From assembly GCA_938010425.1 (NCBI GenBank), contig CALLUO010000029.1, positions 1 to 57,013 of the forward strand: a stretch of DNA of 57,013 bases, written 5' to 3'. How positions within the stretch are numbered: the first letter of the stretch is position 1; every line of letters starts with the position of its first letter. The translations under genes were made by a program, and so were the position numbers. This document shows positions 46,633-55,886 of the stretch, one piece after another. This DNA comes from an uncultured Elioraea sp. (GTDB lineage: Bacteria; Pseudomonadota; Alphaproteobacteria; Acetobacterales; Acetobacteraceae). Below the pieces are notes generated by a model. It ran no database searches. It was not told the DNA's origin and was given only the letters and a program-made list of their open reading frames with translations.

Positions 46633-46635
46633 GTC

Positions 46636-46869
46636 TCAGAGCGAGACGATCATCCGCCAGGAAAGGCGCTTCTTCACCTCTGCTCGCGGCAGTTGCACCA
46701 CGATCCTCCGCCCGTCATCGGAAGAAAGGACGACGATGACATAGTCTGGATCGTCGGTCGCGACGTCGAGGTGCTCGAAGCGATGCGTCTCTGTTTTGCG
46801 CCCCAGCGCCAGGGTGACGGTGGTCACGAGGTCTTCGCCCGCTTGGGCCTCCGCCTTCCGTCGCGACAC
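46636..46869 (-). CDS. Hypothetical small protein
   Basis: A 77-residue protein read from GTG 46869, with GGAGGAAGC about 12 bases upstream. It has a helical start (SRRKAEAQAGEDLVTTVTLA) and a beta-rich end (DPDYVIVVLSSDDGRRIVVQ). No family recognised. The start is uncertain, because the frame is open to 47097, but upstream it overlaps the plus-strand membrane protein gene. Confidence 0.5.
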   Translation of the reverse strand: MSRRKAEAQAGEDLVTTVTLALGRKTETHRFEHLDVATDDPDYVIVVLSSDDGRRIVVQLPRAEVKKRLSWRMIVSL

Positions 46870-46966
46870 GTTCGTCCCCGCTTCCTCCGCCTCTGTGGTG
46901 AGGCTACCGTCACGCTGGGCGCGAGGGCAACTCGCCCGCACCCTGTTTGAGCCGAAAGAGCGACCT

Positions 46967-47293
46967 ATGCCCCCTTTCACCGTCTTCCTCGCAGGTCTGG
47001 CCACCGGAGCCGGGGTTGTCTTGCTGGCTCCCGTTCTGGCGCCCGAGGCCACGCGCAACGTCCGTCCCGTGCTGCGGGCAGGACTCAAGCTCGCCATCGC
47101 CGCTGGCGGTGCGCTGAAGGTGGCAGCAGCAGAGGCGGTGGAGAGCCTCGAAGACCTTTACGCCGAGGCGGAAGCCGAGCTCGCCGCCGAGGCCAAGACC
47201 ACCGAACAAGCGGGAGTGGCCGTGCCTACAGCGGGGAAGGGTCGAGGCGGTACGAAGCGTGGAGCCAGGCGCCGTGCCACGCGCGCGGCCTGA
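46967..47293 (+). CDS. PacL/DUF5132-like small membrane protein
   Basis: A 108-residue protein: one N-terminal membrane segment (FLAGLATGAGVVLLAPVLAP), an amphipathic Ala-rich helix (KLAIAAGGALKVAAAEAVES), an acidic Glu/Ala stretch, and a very basic tail (KRGARRRATRAA). This layout resembles mycobacterial PacL (DUF1490) and DUF5132 proteins, which sit next to P-type ATPases and act as membrane scaffolds. The PacL metal-binding tail is not visible here. The next gene, an HMA-domain protein, starts inside its 3' end. Confidence 0.6.
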   Translation: MPPFTVFLAGLATGAGVVLLAPVLAPEATRNVRPVLRAGLKLAIAAGGALKVAAAEAVESLEDLYAEAEAELAAEAKTTEQAGVAVPTAGKGRGGTKRGARRRATRAA

Positions 47294-47699
47294 GCCCCCG
47301 CTTGCGCGGCTCGTTTCGGTCACGCCGGGGCGGGTGCGGCTGAAGATCGCCTCAGCGGTGCGGGATCCAACCCGCGCCACAGACCTTGCCCGTGCGTGCT
47401 TGCTTCTGCCCGGCGTGGTGTCGGCAGTGGTGAACCCTTTGACGGGAAGCCTTCTCCTGCGGTTTCGCGGCGAGATGGACGCCGTGTTCGCCGCCGCCCT
47501 GCGGCAGGGTCTGTTCCGCGTCGCAACCGAACGGCCTGACCTCGCTGCACCTGTGCGCGCAGCGCCGCTCGCCACGGCAGTGCTCAGTCTGCTTGCCGCT
47601 ATCCAAGGCCTGCGCGGCGCCGTGCTGCCTCCTGCCGTGACGCTGCTGTGGTACGCAGCAAGTCTCGGTCAGCGAGGTAACCAGCAGGTCTCCGACTGA
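47259..47699 (+). CDS. HMA-type domain membrane protein
   Basis: A 146-residue protein with an N-terminal HMA_2-like ferredoxin-fold domain (RLVSVTPGRVRLKIASAVRD to VVNPLTGSLLLRF, without the CxxC metal motif) and C-terminal hydrophobic helices (AVLSLLAAIQGLRGAV, LPPAVTLLWYAASLG). The domain is clearly similar to the N-terminal domain of the P-type ATPase downstream on the other strand (HAVPGRYRLR, ARANPVTGSVLARV). GTG 47259 is the likely start and overlaps the PacL-like gene by 35 bases. It converges with the metK-like gene. Confidence 0.7.
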   Translation: MEPGAVPRARPEPPLARLVSVTPGRVRLKIASAVRDPTRATDLARACLLLPGVVSAVVNPLTGSLLLRFRGEMDAVFAAALRQGLFRVATERPDLAAPVRAAPLATAVLSLLAAIQGLRGAVLPPAVTLLWYAASLGQRGNQQVSD

Positions 47700-47708
47700 T
47701 CTCGCCGC

Positions 47709-48893
47709 TTAGCGCAGCACCTCTGCTTCGGCGACACTTTCCCACGGCACACCAAGATCCTCTCGCCCCATCTGGCCGTAGACGGCGAGCGGGCGAAAGA
47801 AGCCGCGCTCCTCGTCCGCCGCATGCGCCCGCGCCCGTAAGCCGAAACGGCGCTCAATCGCGGCCGGGCGGAAGTCGAAACATGCGCGCAAGCGACGGGC
47901 GATCTCCTCCTCATCGATCCGCGCGGTGCCGAAACACTCAACCCCGATGCTGAGCGGGCGCGCGTGCCCAATCACGTAACCGAGATGTACCTCGCAGCGC
48001 TGCGCAAGCCCTGCCGCGACCACGCATTTCGCCGCATGCCGCGCGGCATAGGCGGCGACGCGATCGATCCGCGAAGGGTCTTTGCCGGAGAGGGCGGCTC
48101 CCGACTGGCGGGCCGCCTCGCCATAGGTGTCGATGCCGTTCTTGCGCCCCGTCAGCCCAGCATGCCGAGATGGGCCGCCGATCGCGAAGGGCCCACCGGC
48201 GTTGATATGTATTTCCGTGCGGGGGCCGAGTGGGGGTTCGACCCCGGCAAGGGCGGGGTCGATCACCGCCTCGCGCAGAGCGCGGTGCATCGCCCGCTGC
48301 GGCGGTGTTCCCTCCAGCGTGGCGACGGTCAGCGAGACGGTGGCGAGGTCAGCCGGCCGCCCGGCACGATATACCACGCCAGCCTGCGTCTTGCCGTCCG
48401 GCCCGAGCCAGGGAAGGTCGGCTCGCGCGGCATCAAGGGCACGGGCAAGAGCGTGTGCGAGCACGATCGGGCTTGGCATCAGCGAGGGCGTCTCATTTGT
48501 TGCGTAGCCGAAGACATTGGCCTGTTCGGTCGCGGCCCAGGCGGCGATCTCGTCTTCATCGTCGAACGCTGCCGGATGGGGCGCACGGTCGGCCGGCGGC
48601 AGTTCGGAGACGGAGGTCAGGATGGAACAGGTGCGCGCGTCGAAGCCTTCGCCGACATAGCCAGCTTCCGCAATCACTCGCCGCGCAAGGCCCGGAAGGT
48701 CGACCACCGCTTCGGCAGCGAAACGGGCGGCAATGAACACGATCCCCGTCGCCACCGCGCATTCGACGACGGCGCGCGCCCGAGCGTCTTGGCGCAGAAA
48801 GGCGTCGATTGCCGCATCCGAAATCCGGTCGCAGAGCTTGTCGGGATGGCCGGGTGTGACCGATTCCGAGATCAGGACGGTGCCGTCACGCAT
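47709..48893 (-). CDS. metK: Divergent methionine adenosyltransferase (MetK subfamily)
   Basis: A 394-residue S-adenosylmethionine synthetase that joins methionine and ATP. The ATP site VTPGHPDKLCDRISDAAIDA and the P-loop-like AGGPFAIGGPSRHAGLTGRK are intact. The flexible-loop motif, normally GAGDQGxMFGYA, reads AATEQANVFGYA, and DTYGEAARQSGAALSGKDPS replaces the usual GGGAFSGKDP. This matches a divergent MAT subfamily I recall from other proteobacteria. It overlaps the P-type ATPase gene by eight bases. The main metK may lie elsewhere in the genome. Activity is likely but not certain. Confidence 0.85.
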   Translation of the reverse strand: MRDGTVLISESVTPGHPDKLCDRISDAAIDAFLRQDARARAVVECAVATGIVFIAARFAAEAVVDLPGLARRVIAEAGYVGEGFDARTCSILTSVSELPPADRAPHPAAFDDEDEIAAWAATEQANVFGYATNETPSLMPSPIVLAHALARALDAARADLPWLGPDGKTQAGVVYRAGRPADLATVSLTVATLEGTPPQRAMHRALREAVIDPALAGVEPPLGPRTEIHINAGGPFAIGGPSRHAGLTGRKNGIDTYGEAARQSGAALSGKDPSRIDRVAAYAARHAAKCVVAAGLAQRCEVHLGYVIGHARPLSIGVECFGTARIDEEEIARRLRACFDFRPAAIERRFGLRARAHAADEERGFFRPLAVYGQMGREDLGVPWESVAEAEVLR

Positions 48894-51777
48894 CGGGGCT
48901 GCGCTCCTGGCGCGGGCGGAGGATGGCGTCGATGGTCGCGTTGATCAGGGTGGGAGCAGCGGCGGTGGCGACGATGGCGGCAAGCGCCGCCGGCGACAGG
49001 GGGCCGAGGCCGAGCAAAGATCGAAGCGGCCGCACGCCCTGGGCCGCGACCTGCAGCCCGAGGCAGAGTCCCAAGGCGCCGAGCAGTTTCGGATTACGAC
49101 CGATCCGCGGATCGAACGGACCATGCGTCTCGGAGCGGCAGAGGAGAGCGTGCAGGAGCTGGGCCGCGGTGAGGCCATGGAAGGCGACACCTGGCGGTGC
49201 GGCTAGCGCGGCTACGAGCGCAGATCCGCCGATCACTGCCCCCTCGCGCAAGGCACGGCGGAAATCATCCCGCGTGAGGATCGGCGCCCGCGGGTCGTGC
49301 GGAGGAACCTCGAGCACGTCGGCCTCGGCCGGCTCCAGCCCAAGCGCGAGTGCGGGCAGCGGGTCGGAGACGAGGTTGAGCCAGAGGAGCTGAATCGGGT
49401 TCAGCGGTTCGGGCAGGCCAGCAAGAGCGGCGCCGAGCATGACCATCGTCTCCGACGCGTTCGTGCCGACCAGATAACGCAACACCTTACGGATGTTGGC
49501 ATATGTCGCACGGCCGAGCCGGATCGCCTCGAGGATCCCGCCAAGGTCGTCGTCCGCGAGCACAATAGCAGCGACCTCGCGCGCGACATCCGTCCCCGCC
49601 CCGCCCATGGCGATGCCGATCTCGGCCGCGCGCAACGCAGGCCCGTCGTTAATGCCATCGCCAGTCATTGCGACAATCTGCCCCGAAGCCTGCAGAGCGC
49701 GCACGATCTCGAGCTTGTTCGCAGGCGAGACGCGGGCAAAGACGTCGGCCTGCGGGGCAAGCGCGGCGAGGGTATCAGGCGAAAGGTCGCGAAGCGCGCC
49801 CGATTCTAGCACGCGCACCTCGCCCGCACGCGACAGCCCGAGCCGCTTGGCGATGGCATAGGCGGTCGCACTCTGATCGCCGGTGATCATCACCGTGCGG
49901 ATTCCCGCCCGGTGCAGGCGGCGGATCGCCTCTTCCGCCCCTTCGCGCAGCGGGTCGGCAAGCCCTGCCAAGCCGAGCCAGACAAGCCCGCGCTCATTGC
50001 GAGGATCGTCACCGGGCCCGCGCGCGATGCCGAGCACGCGCAGCGCTTCGCCCGCCATGCGATCGTTGGCCGCGATGATGCCTCGGCGGGCTTCACCGTC
50101 GAGAGGCAGAACGCCGCGCGCGGTGAGACGATGCGTGCAACGCGCGAGGACCTCGACCGGATCACCTTTAACGGCAAGCAGGGTGGTGCCCTCCGGCGCG
50201 CGGTGCAGCGTGCTCATTCGCTTCCGCCCTTCCGCACGGGGTGCGACGGCAAGACGCGGGAGCCGCGCGGCGAGGTCAGCGAGACGCCCGCCTAGCGCGA
50301 GATGGCCGCGCACAAGCGCGGTTTCGGTCGGGCTGCCAATCAGCGCGCCATCGCGTTCCTCAACGTCGCTACAGAGAGCAGCGGTCTCGAACAGCACGCG
50401 AGCGAGATCTCGCTCGGTCTCGGAAAGTTCCGTGATCGCGACGACCCTACCGTCGAGGTGCAGTGCCACGCACTCCATCCGATTCGCGGTCAGCGTGCCA
50501 GTCTTGTCGAGCGCGATTACCTGCACTGCCCCAAGCGTCTCCACTGCATCCAAGCGACGGACCAGAATCCGCCGTCGCTTCATGTCTTGGATGCCCAAAG
50601 CGAGGGTGGTGGTGGCGACGGCGGGCAGACCCTCCGGCACAGCGGCGACTGCGAGGCTGATCGCGCTGCGGAGAATTTGCGGCAATGGCTGGCCACGGGC
50701 GAGGCCGATCGCGGCGACGAGAGCCGAAATGGCGCCATTGATCAGCACCAATTCGCGACCCACTTCGCCGAGTTGCCGCTCGATCGGCGTCTCGGGCGGG
50801 CGGACGGAGCCGAGAAGCGCCTGTACGCGTCCGATCTCCGTCGCTGCCCCCGTCGCCACCACCACCGCCTCGCCTGACCCGCCCGTGACTGCGGTGCCGC
50901 GAAACACCATGGTCGCGCGCTCAGCAAGCGTCGCCTCGACGGCAACAACCGCTCCTGCGTCCTTGTGCACGGGCAGACTTTCTCCGGTGAGCGCGCTCTC
51001 GTTCACGGTAAGGTCCCGTGCGGCGAGGAGGCGCGCATCAGAGGGAACGAGCACGCCAGGTTCGAGCAGGATCACGTCTCCAGGCACAAGAGATTCGACC
51101 GGCACAAGCTGGCGACGGCCGGCACGGCGGACGGGAACTGGGGCAGGCGCCGCCTCAGCGAGGCCGCGGATTGTCACTTCTGCGCTCCGTTCCGTCACTG
51201 TTGCGATGCCAGCGTTGAGCAGCACCACCGCCCCAATCGCTACTGCATCCGCCACACCTCCAGTGGCGAGCGAGACGGCGGCTGACGCACCGAGTAGCGC
51301 TACGGGAACAGAGGCGAGCTGATGAAGGAAGATGGCGAGGGATGAACGCGGTTCAGCACTGGGCAGCGCATTGGGGCCGAAGCGGGCAAGGCGGTTAACA
51401 GCCTCAGTTTGCGTGAGCCCACGCGCGGGATCGACGCGCAGGAGGGTGATGGTCGAGGCGACCGGCATTGCGTGCCAAGCATGCGACGCAAACTCGTCCC
51501 ACGGCTCCGGCGTGGCAGCGGAAAGGGAGCTTGCTGGCGGCGAGTCGCCGAGAGCGCGGCCGAGGACGAAGCGCAGGGTGCGCGGCGAAACGGATGGCGC
51601 GACGCGGGCCAGCACGCTGCCAGTGACCGGATTGGCCCGGGCGAAGATAACACCGGGCAGACCGGCCAGCGCTGCCTCGGCACGCCGGGCAGCAAGCGGG
51701 TCGTCTCGCAGGCGGTCATCGCGCAACCGATAGCGCCCAGGGACGGCGTGCACGATCCGGGGGGTCAGGCGGGACAC
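48886..51777 (-). CDS. Cation-translocating P-type ATPase with N-terminal HMA-like domain
   Basis: A 963-residue P-type ATPase from GTG 51777. Residues 1-75 are an HMA_2-like domain, with VHAVPGRYRLRDDRLRDDPL, lacking CxxC. Then the actuator TGES (NESALTGESLPVHKD), the phosphorylated Asp424 in LDKTGTLTANR, MITGDQSATAYAIAKRLG, and TGDGINDGPALRAAEIGIAM. The membrane motif is AAVPEGLPAVATTT (PEGLP, P2-like), and NPIQLLWLNLVSDPLPALAL is also P2-like, so the ion may be Ca, Mg or another divalent cation rather than Cu. The DKTG core matches no single substrate. metK overlaps its stop by eight bases. Confidence 0.88.
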   Translation of the reverse strand: MSRLTPRIVHAVPGRYRLRDDRLRDDPLAARRAEAALAGLPGVIFARANPVTGSVLARVAPSVSPRTLRFVLGRALGDSPPASSLSAATPEPWDEFASHAWHAMPVASTITLLRVDPARGLTQTEAVNRLARFGPNALPSAEPRSSLAIFLHQLASVPVALLGASAAVSLATGGVADAVAIGAVVLLNAGIATVTERSAEVTIRGLAEAAPAPVPVRRAGRRQLVPVESLVPGDVILLEPGVLVPSDARLLAARDLTVNESALTGESLPVHKDAGAVVAVEATLAERATMVFRGTAVTGGSGEAVVVATGAATEIGRVQALLGSVRPPETPIERQLGEVGRELVLINGAISALVAAIGLARGQPLPQILRSAISLAVAAVPEGLPAVATTTLALGIQDMKRRRILVRRLDAVETLGAVQVIALDKTGTLTANRMECVALHLDGRVVAITELSETERDLARVLFETAALCSDVEERDGALIGSPTETALVRGHLALGGRLADLAARLPRLAVAPRAEGRKRMSTLHRAPEGTTLLAVKGDPVEVLARCTHRLTARGVLPLDGEARRGIIAANDRMAGEALRVLGIARGPGDDPRNERGLVWLGLAGLADPLREGAEEAIRRLHRAGIRTVMITGDQSATAYAIAKRLGLSRAGEVRVLESGALRDLSPDTLAALAPQADVFARVSPANKLEIVRALQASGQIVAMTGDGINDGPALRAAEIGIAMGGAGTDVAREVAAIVLADDDLGGILEAIRLGRATYANIRKVLRYLVGTNASETMVMLGAALAGLPEPLNPIQLLWLNLVSDPLPALALGLEPAEADVLEVPPHDPRAPILTRDDFRRALREGAVIGGSALVAALAAPPGVAFHGLTAAQLLHALLCRSETHGPFDPRIGRNPKLLGALGLCLGLQVAAQGVRPLRSLLGLGPLSPAALAAIVATAAAPTLINATIDAILRPRQERSPDA

Positions 51778-52398
51778 AAGCAGAGGGATTGCCGTGCGCG
51801 CGGACAGTCTGCAACCACCGTCAGCGCAGAATGGGTCCGACTGAGGCGCAACGGACCGCAACAGAGCGCACCTCGAGGCTCGGCGGTGGCGTGCGGGGCC
51901 GGGCCCTGGACCGGATGGAGACCGGCGGGCTGAATGCCCCAGGGCAGCAGGACGCCGATCCCGATGGGGATGATGCCGATGGAAGCGAGCGATAACGCCA
52001 TCGCGGTGGAAAGGCGCAGATCGGTGGAGACGAGGGTCACGCGAAGGAGAGGCGAGGCAAGCGCGCCCACCATGAGGTTGAGGTCCTGGCAAGGCTCTTC
52101 GCGAAGGTTGGCCATCAGCGCCTCCGCCGTGGGCGCACCGAAGACGGCCTTGCCATGATCGGCGACAGCAAGCACCTGGGTGCGGATGCGAGGGGTGAGC
52201 AAGGCAGCGTCTTCGTAGCAGAGGGTAGCGGGCACGACCGGGAAGTCGGCGCGAGCGAGGCTTTAGATCGGCAATTTTGTCCGCCGCAGCAAGCAGGATG
52301 GCGAGCGGCATCGCATCGAGAACGTGCCGGCCCAGACCAAGCACGAACACTAGGTCAAGGGCAGAAAAACGGTCGGCAGCAAGACTGACGGTCATAAT
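51765..52398 (-). pseudogene. Relic of a P1B-type (heavy metal) P-type ATPase C-terminus
   Basis: The minus strand shows pieces in two frames: ALDLVFVLGLGRHVLDAMPL and AILLAAADKIADLK in one, then ARADFPVVPATLCYEDAALL and LLRVTLVSTDLRLSTAMALS LASIGIIPIGIGVLLPWGI in another. The VTLVSTDLR-like strand followed by a hydrophobic helix ending GIGVLLPWGI closely resembles the last helices of CopA-type heavy-metal ATPases. The DxxK and metal-binding motifs are absent. It ends just inside the start of the intact ATPase, so it may be the remains of a duplicated or replaced transporter. Confidence 0.45.
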
Positions 52399-52918
52399 CG
52401 CTGGGGTTTTTTTCCAGCGGCGACGGTAGGAACAGCAGCGTCGAGGGAGGCAACAAGGCTGCGCGGTGGGGCGGAGGTTTTGGCGGCAACGAAAACATGA
52501 AGCATGCCGGAACGATGGCACAATCATCGCCTCGCGCGCAGGTTGGCCAACAAGGCGGCCGCAGGCGACACTCGAAATCCTCCCTGGAGGAATGAAATAC
52601 CAAGCCCCGTGCAACATGTTCCTCCGGCCGCGGCGGATTGCGGAGGGCGCGCTCTCCTTCGCCCCTGTTGCGACGACAATGAAGATCCAGAAGCAACCCC
52701 TCATTCGGCAGGGGCAGGCGCTGCACCCAGGTCTGGACGGCGTGCTGAATTAAGGCTTCGGCGAAGATAGGGACATCGTGCTGTTGATCGAGGCGAGCAA
52801 AGCGCATGCTGTAACCGCGCGATACTAAGGTAGCGGCGCATGCCGCGTCGCGGCGTTTCCCTCGCTACAGGAAGATCGTTGTCATGCAGTTACGACAGAC
52901 TCGGCTGACCGCCTCGCG
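52399..52918. other. Gene-free stretch
   Basis: 520 bases between the ATPase relic and the peptide-transporter operon. Open frames exist on both strands but none has a convincing start, family motif or codon pattern. The right part (about 52800-52918) should hold the terminator of the peptide operon on the minus strand; I see no clear hairpin. Confidence 0.5.
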
Positions 52919-53932
52919 TTAGCTCCTCAGGTGACACGCGACCAAGTGCCCAGGCCGCACCTCGCGCAGCGTCGGGACCTCAGACGAACAAACAGTTTTC
53001 TTCGCGATGGGACAGCGAGTGTGAAAGGCACAGCCCGATGGCGGACGAAGCGGCGATGGTGGATCGCCTTTAAGCCGGATGCGAGTTCGTTTCAGAGTCG
53101 GATCAGGGATCGGTACCGCCGACAGCAGCGCCTCGGTATAAGGATGAAGCGGCGCCGAGTAGAGATCGTGCGATGAGGCAATCTCGACAATTCGGCCGAG
53201 GTACATCACCGCCACACGGTGGCTGATGTGCTCGACGACCGAGAGATCGTGCGCGATAAACAGATAAGAGAGACCGAACTTCTCCTGCAAGTCCTCAAGC
53301 AGGTTCACCACCTGCGCTTGGATAGAGACGTCGAGGGCAGAGACGGGCTCGTCGCAAACGATGAGCTTGGGCCGGACCGCGAGCGCACGCGCAATCCCAA
53401 TTCTCTGCCTCTGCCCACCCGAGAACTCGTGCGGGAAACGTCGCATGTGATCCGCGCGCAGGCCCACCGTCTCGAGCAGTTCCACCACGCGGTCCTCGCG
53501 CTCGCGTGGCGACTTAGCAAGACCGTGGATGATCAGTGCCTCGCCAATGATCGCGCCCACGCTCATGCGCGGATTAAGCGAGGCAAATGGGTCTTGAAAA
53601 ATAATCTGCATGTCACGCCGAAGCGCGAGAAGTTGGCGGTGATCCAGCGCGATGACGTTGCGCCCCTCGAACCAGATTGCGCCAGAGGTCGGCTCGATCA
53701 GGCGCAAGATCAGCCGTCCGGTGGTCGATTTGCCACAGCCCGACTCACCGACCAGGCCTAGGGTCTCGGCGCGATCGAGGGTGAACGAGACCCCGGAGAC
53801 GGCGTGCACCTCGTCGACGGTGCGGCGCAAAATGCCGCCCTTGACCGGGAAGCGCTTGACAAGGGAGTCGACACGGAGGAGCGGCTCACTGCATGGTGCC
53901 GTGGGGGGAAGAGTGTGATTCACAGGATGCAT
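52919..53932 (-). CDS. Oligopeptide/dipeptide ABC transporter ATP-binding protein (DppF/OppF type)
   Basis: A 337-residue ATPase. Walker [22 protein letters not shown]-loop [14 protein letters not shown], signature [14 protein letters not shown], and Walker [21 protein letters not shown]. The C-terminal extension with cysteines ([16 protein letters not shown]) is the OppF/DppF [4Fe-4S]-like Cys domain. It works as a pair with the upstream ATPase, sharing 13 overlapping bases. Substrate (di- or oligopeptide) is unknown; the fifth gene of the operon in transcription order. Confidence 0.93.
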   Translation of the reverse strand: MHPVNHTLPPTAPCSEPLLRVDSLVKRFPVKGGILRRTVDEVHAVSGVSFTLDRAETLGLVGESGCGKSTTGRLILRLIEPTSGAIWFEGRNVIALDHRQLLALRRDMQIIFQDPFASLNPRMSVGAIIGEALIIHGLAKSPREREDRVVELLETVGLRADHMRRFPHEFSGGQRQRIGIARALAVRPKLIVCDEPVSALDVSIQAQVVNLLEDLQEKFGLSYLFIAHDLSVVEHISHRVAVMYLGRIVEIASSHDLYSAPLHPYTEALLSAVPIPDPTLKRTRIRLKGDPPSPLRPPSGCAFHTRCPIAKKTVCSSEVPTLREVRPGHLVACHLRS

Positions 53933-54939
53933 GCGACGCGATGTTCGGGCGCGACTTCCCGCAGCGCCGGTTCAGCTGCAAGGCAGGCCTCGGTGGCGTA
54001 GCGGCAGCGCGGCGCGAAACGGCATCCAGGCGGTGGAGAGAGCAGCGAGGGAACGGTTCCAGGGATCGCTTCGAGCCGCGTCTTACCGGCGCCAGCACGA
54101 TCAAGACGCGGAATTGAGCGGATCAGTCCTTGCGTATAGGGGTGGCGTGGGTTGGCGAACAGCTCGCCGACAGGCGCCTCTTCCACCACCTTGCCCGCGT
54201 ACATCACCACCACACGCTGCGCGACCTCAGCCACCACCCCCATGGCGTGGGTGATCAACATCACCGCCATACCAAGCCGCTCCTTCATCTCGGCAATCAG
54301 GTCAAGGATCTGCGCCTGGATGGTGACGTCGAGTGCGGTGGTGGGTTCGTCGGCAATCACGAGCTTGGGGTTGCAGGCGAGCGCCATCGCGATCATCACG
54401 CGCTGTCGCATGCCGCCCGAAAATTGATGCGGATACTCGTGCACGCGGCGTTGCGGGTTCGGAATGTGCACCAGCCGCAGCATTTCGACCGCGCGGTCGA
54501 GCGCGGCGCGGCGCGACAGACCCTCGTGCAGGCGGAGCACTTCGGCGATCTGCTCACCCACCGTGAGGACCGGGTTGAGCGAGGTCATCGGCTCCTGAAA
54601 GACCATGCTGATCTCGCGCGCGCGGATCTTCCGCATCGCGTCTGCAGCCAGAGGCACAAGGTCGCGACCCTGCCACAGAATCTTGCCCGACACGATCCTG
54701 CCGGGTGGCATGGCAATGAGCTTCAGCACGGTCATCGCGGTGACCGTCTTGCCGCAGCCCGACTCGCCGACAACGCAAACTGTCTCGCCTGCGTCAATGC
54801 GGATGTCCACACCATCCACGGCACGCAGCCAGCCGTCGTCCGTCCTGAAGTGGACGGCAAGCCGCTGTATCTCGAGGAGCGGCGCCGCACCCGCACCGGT
54901 CGGCAATGCCGATGCGGAGACGGAATAGGGTTTGTTCAC
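53920..54939 (-). CDS. Oligopeptide/dipeptide ABC transporter ATP-binding protein (DppD/OppD type)
   Basis: A 339-residue ATPase partner. Walker [21 protein letters not shown], signature [20 protein letters not shown], Walker [22 protein letters not shown]-loop [14 protein letters not shown]. The C-terminal region has [16 protein letters not shown], the matching Cys domain. It overlaps the permease gene by four bases at 54936-54939. Together with the 52919 ATPase it powers peptide uptake. Confidence 0.94.
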   Translation of the reverse strand: MNKPYSVSASALPTGAGAAPLLEIQRLAVHFRTDDGWLRAVDGVDIRIDAGETVCVVGESGCGKTVTAMTVLKLIAMPPGRIVSGKILWQGRDLVPLAADAMRKIRAREISMVFQEPMTSLNPVLTVGEQIAEVLRLHEGLSRRAALDRAVEMLRLVHIPNPQRRVHEYPHQFSGGMRQRVMIAMALACNPKLVIADEPTTALDVTIQAQILDLIAEMKERLGMAVMLITHAMGVVAEVAQRVVVMYAGKVVEEAPVGELFANPRHPYTQGLIRSIPRLDRAGAGKTRLEAIPGTVPSLLSPPPGCRFAPRCRYATEACLAAEPALREVAPEHRVACIL

Positions 54940-55886
54940 ACCACCCTCCGCGGGTCAAGCGCGTCGCGCAGACCGTCGCCGACGAAGTTAATCGTGAGCA
55001 CAGTGAGGAAGATGGCGAGCCCAGGGAACAGCGCCCAGTGTGGGGCGAAGTCGAGTTGGTCCTTTGCGTCGTAAAGCAGTCGGCCCCAGGTCGGCACGTC
55101 GGGCGGAAAGCCCAAGCCAAGAAAGGAGAGCGTCGATTCGGCGATGATGGCCGCGGCGATATCAATGGTGGCAGCGACGATGACGGGGCCAAGCGCATTG
55201 GGCAGGATGTGGCGAACGACGAGCCGCGGTGTGGAGGCGCCGAGGGCGCGCGCCGCCTCGACAAACTCCTTTTCACGCAGGGAGAAAAACTGGGCGCGCA
55301 CAAGGCGTGCGACGGGCATCCAGCGGAAACCGCCGATCACTGCGACGATCAGGATGAAGATCCCCATCTTTGGCCCGACCAGCGCGCGCAGCGGCTCGCG
55401 GAAGAGGTAAATCACGAGCAGAAGGAGGGGCAGTTCGGGCAGTGAGAGAAACAGGTCGGTCACCCACATCAGTGCTGCATCGACCGCCCCTGAGGCAATT
55501 CCGGCCACTGCGCCTACGGTGGTGCCGATCAGCACCGCGACCAGCATGGCAGCGCAGCCGACGGCGAGCGAGATCCGCCCGCCATAAAGCATGCGCGCGA
55601 GCAAGTCCTGGCCGAGATCGTCCGTGCCGAGGGGATGCTCCCAGGATGGACCCTGGAGCCGGGCGCGGAAGTCAATCTCGTCAATCGGCACGGTCCAAAT
55701 CAGTGGACCGAACAGCACGGCAAGGATGATGAGGAAAAGGATTACCGCTGAGGCGACCGCGAGGCGGTGCTTGCGGAAGCGGCGCCACGCTTCCGCCCAA
55801 GGCGAAACAAGCGGCCGCGATGCGGCGGCGGAGGCGGCGAGAGGTGGGCCGTCAGCGGTAGCTGATGCGGGGGTCGAGCCAGCCAT
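54936..55886 (-). CDS. Oligopeptide/dipeptide ABC transporter permease (OppC/DppC type)
   Basis: A 316-residue inner-membrane permease with five to six helices. N-terminal RRFRKHRLAVASAVILFLII, then HPLGTDDLGQDLLARMLYGG, a typical OppC block; the EAA motif is REKEFVEAARALGASTPRLV. C-terminus FVGDGLRDALDPR. ATG 55886 is chosen because 55922 lies further into the OppB stop region; overlap with OppB (55852) is 35 bases. Pairs with OppB. Confidence 0.93.
   Translation of the reverse strand: MAGSTPASATADGPPLAASAAASRPLVSPWAEAWRRFRKHRLAVASAVILFLIILAVLFGPLIWTVPIDEIDFRARLQGPSWEHPLGTDDLGQDLLARMLYGGRISLAVGCAAMLVAVLIGTTVGAVAGIASGAVDAALMWVTDLFLSLPELPLLLLVIYLFREPLRALVGPKMGIFILIVAVIGGFRWMPVARLVRAQFFSLREKEFVEAARALGASTPRLVVRHILPNALGPVIVAATIDIAAAIIAESTLSFLGLGFPPDVPTWGRLLYDAKDQLDFAPHWALFPGLAIFLTVLTINFVGDGLRDALDPRRVV

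Noticed and set aside
52355-52807. A 150-codon minus-strand frame near 52.5 kb.
   Set aside because: Composition is Pro/Arg/Cys-rich, there is no family motif and no good start, so it looks like a chance open frame.
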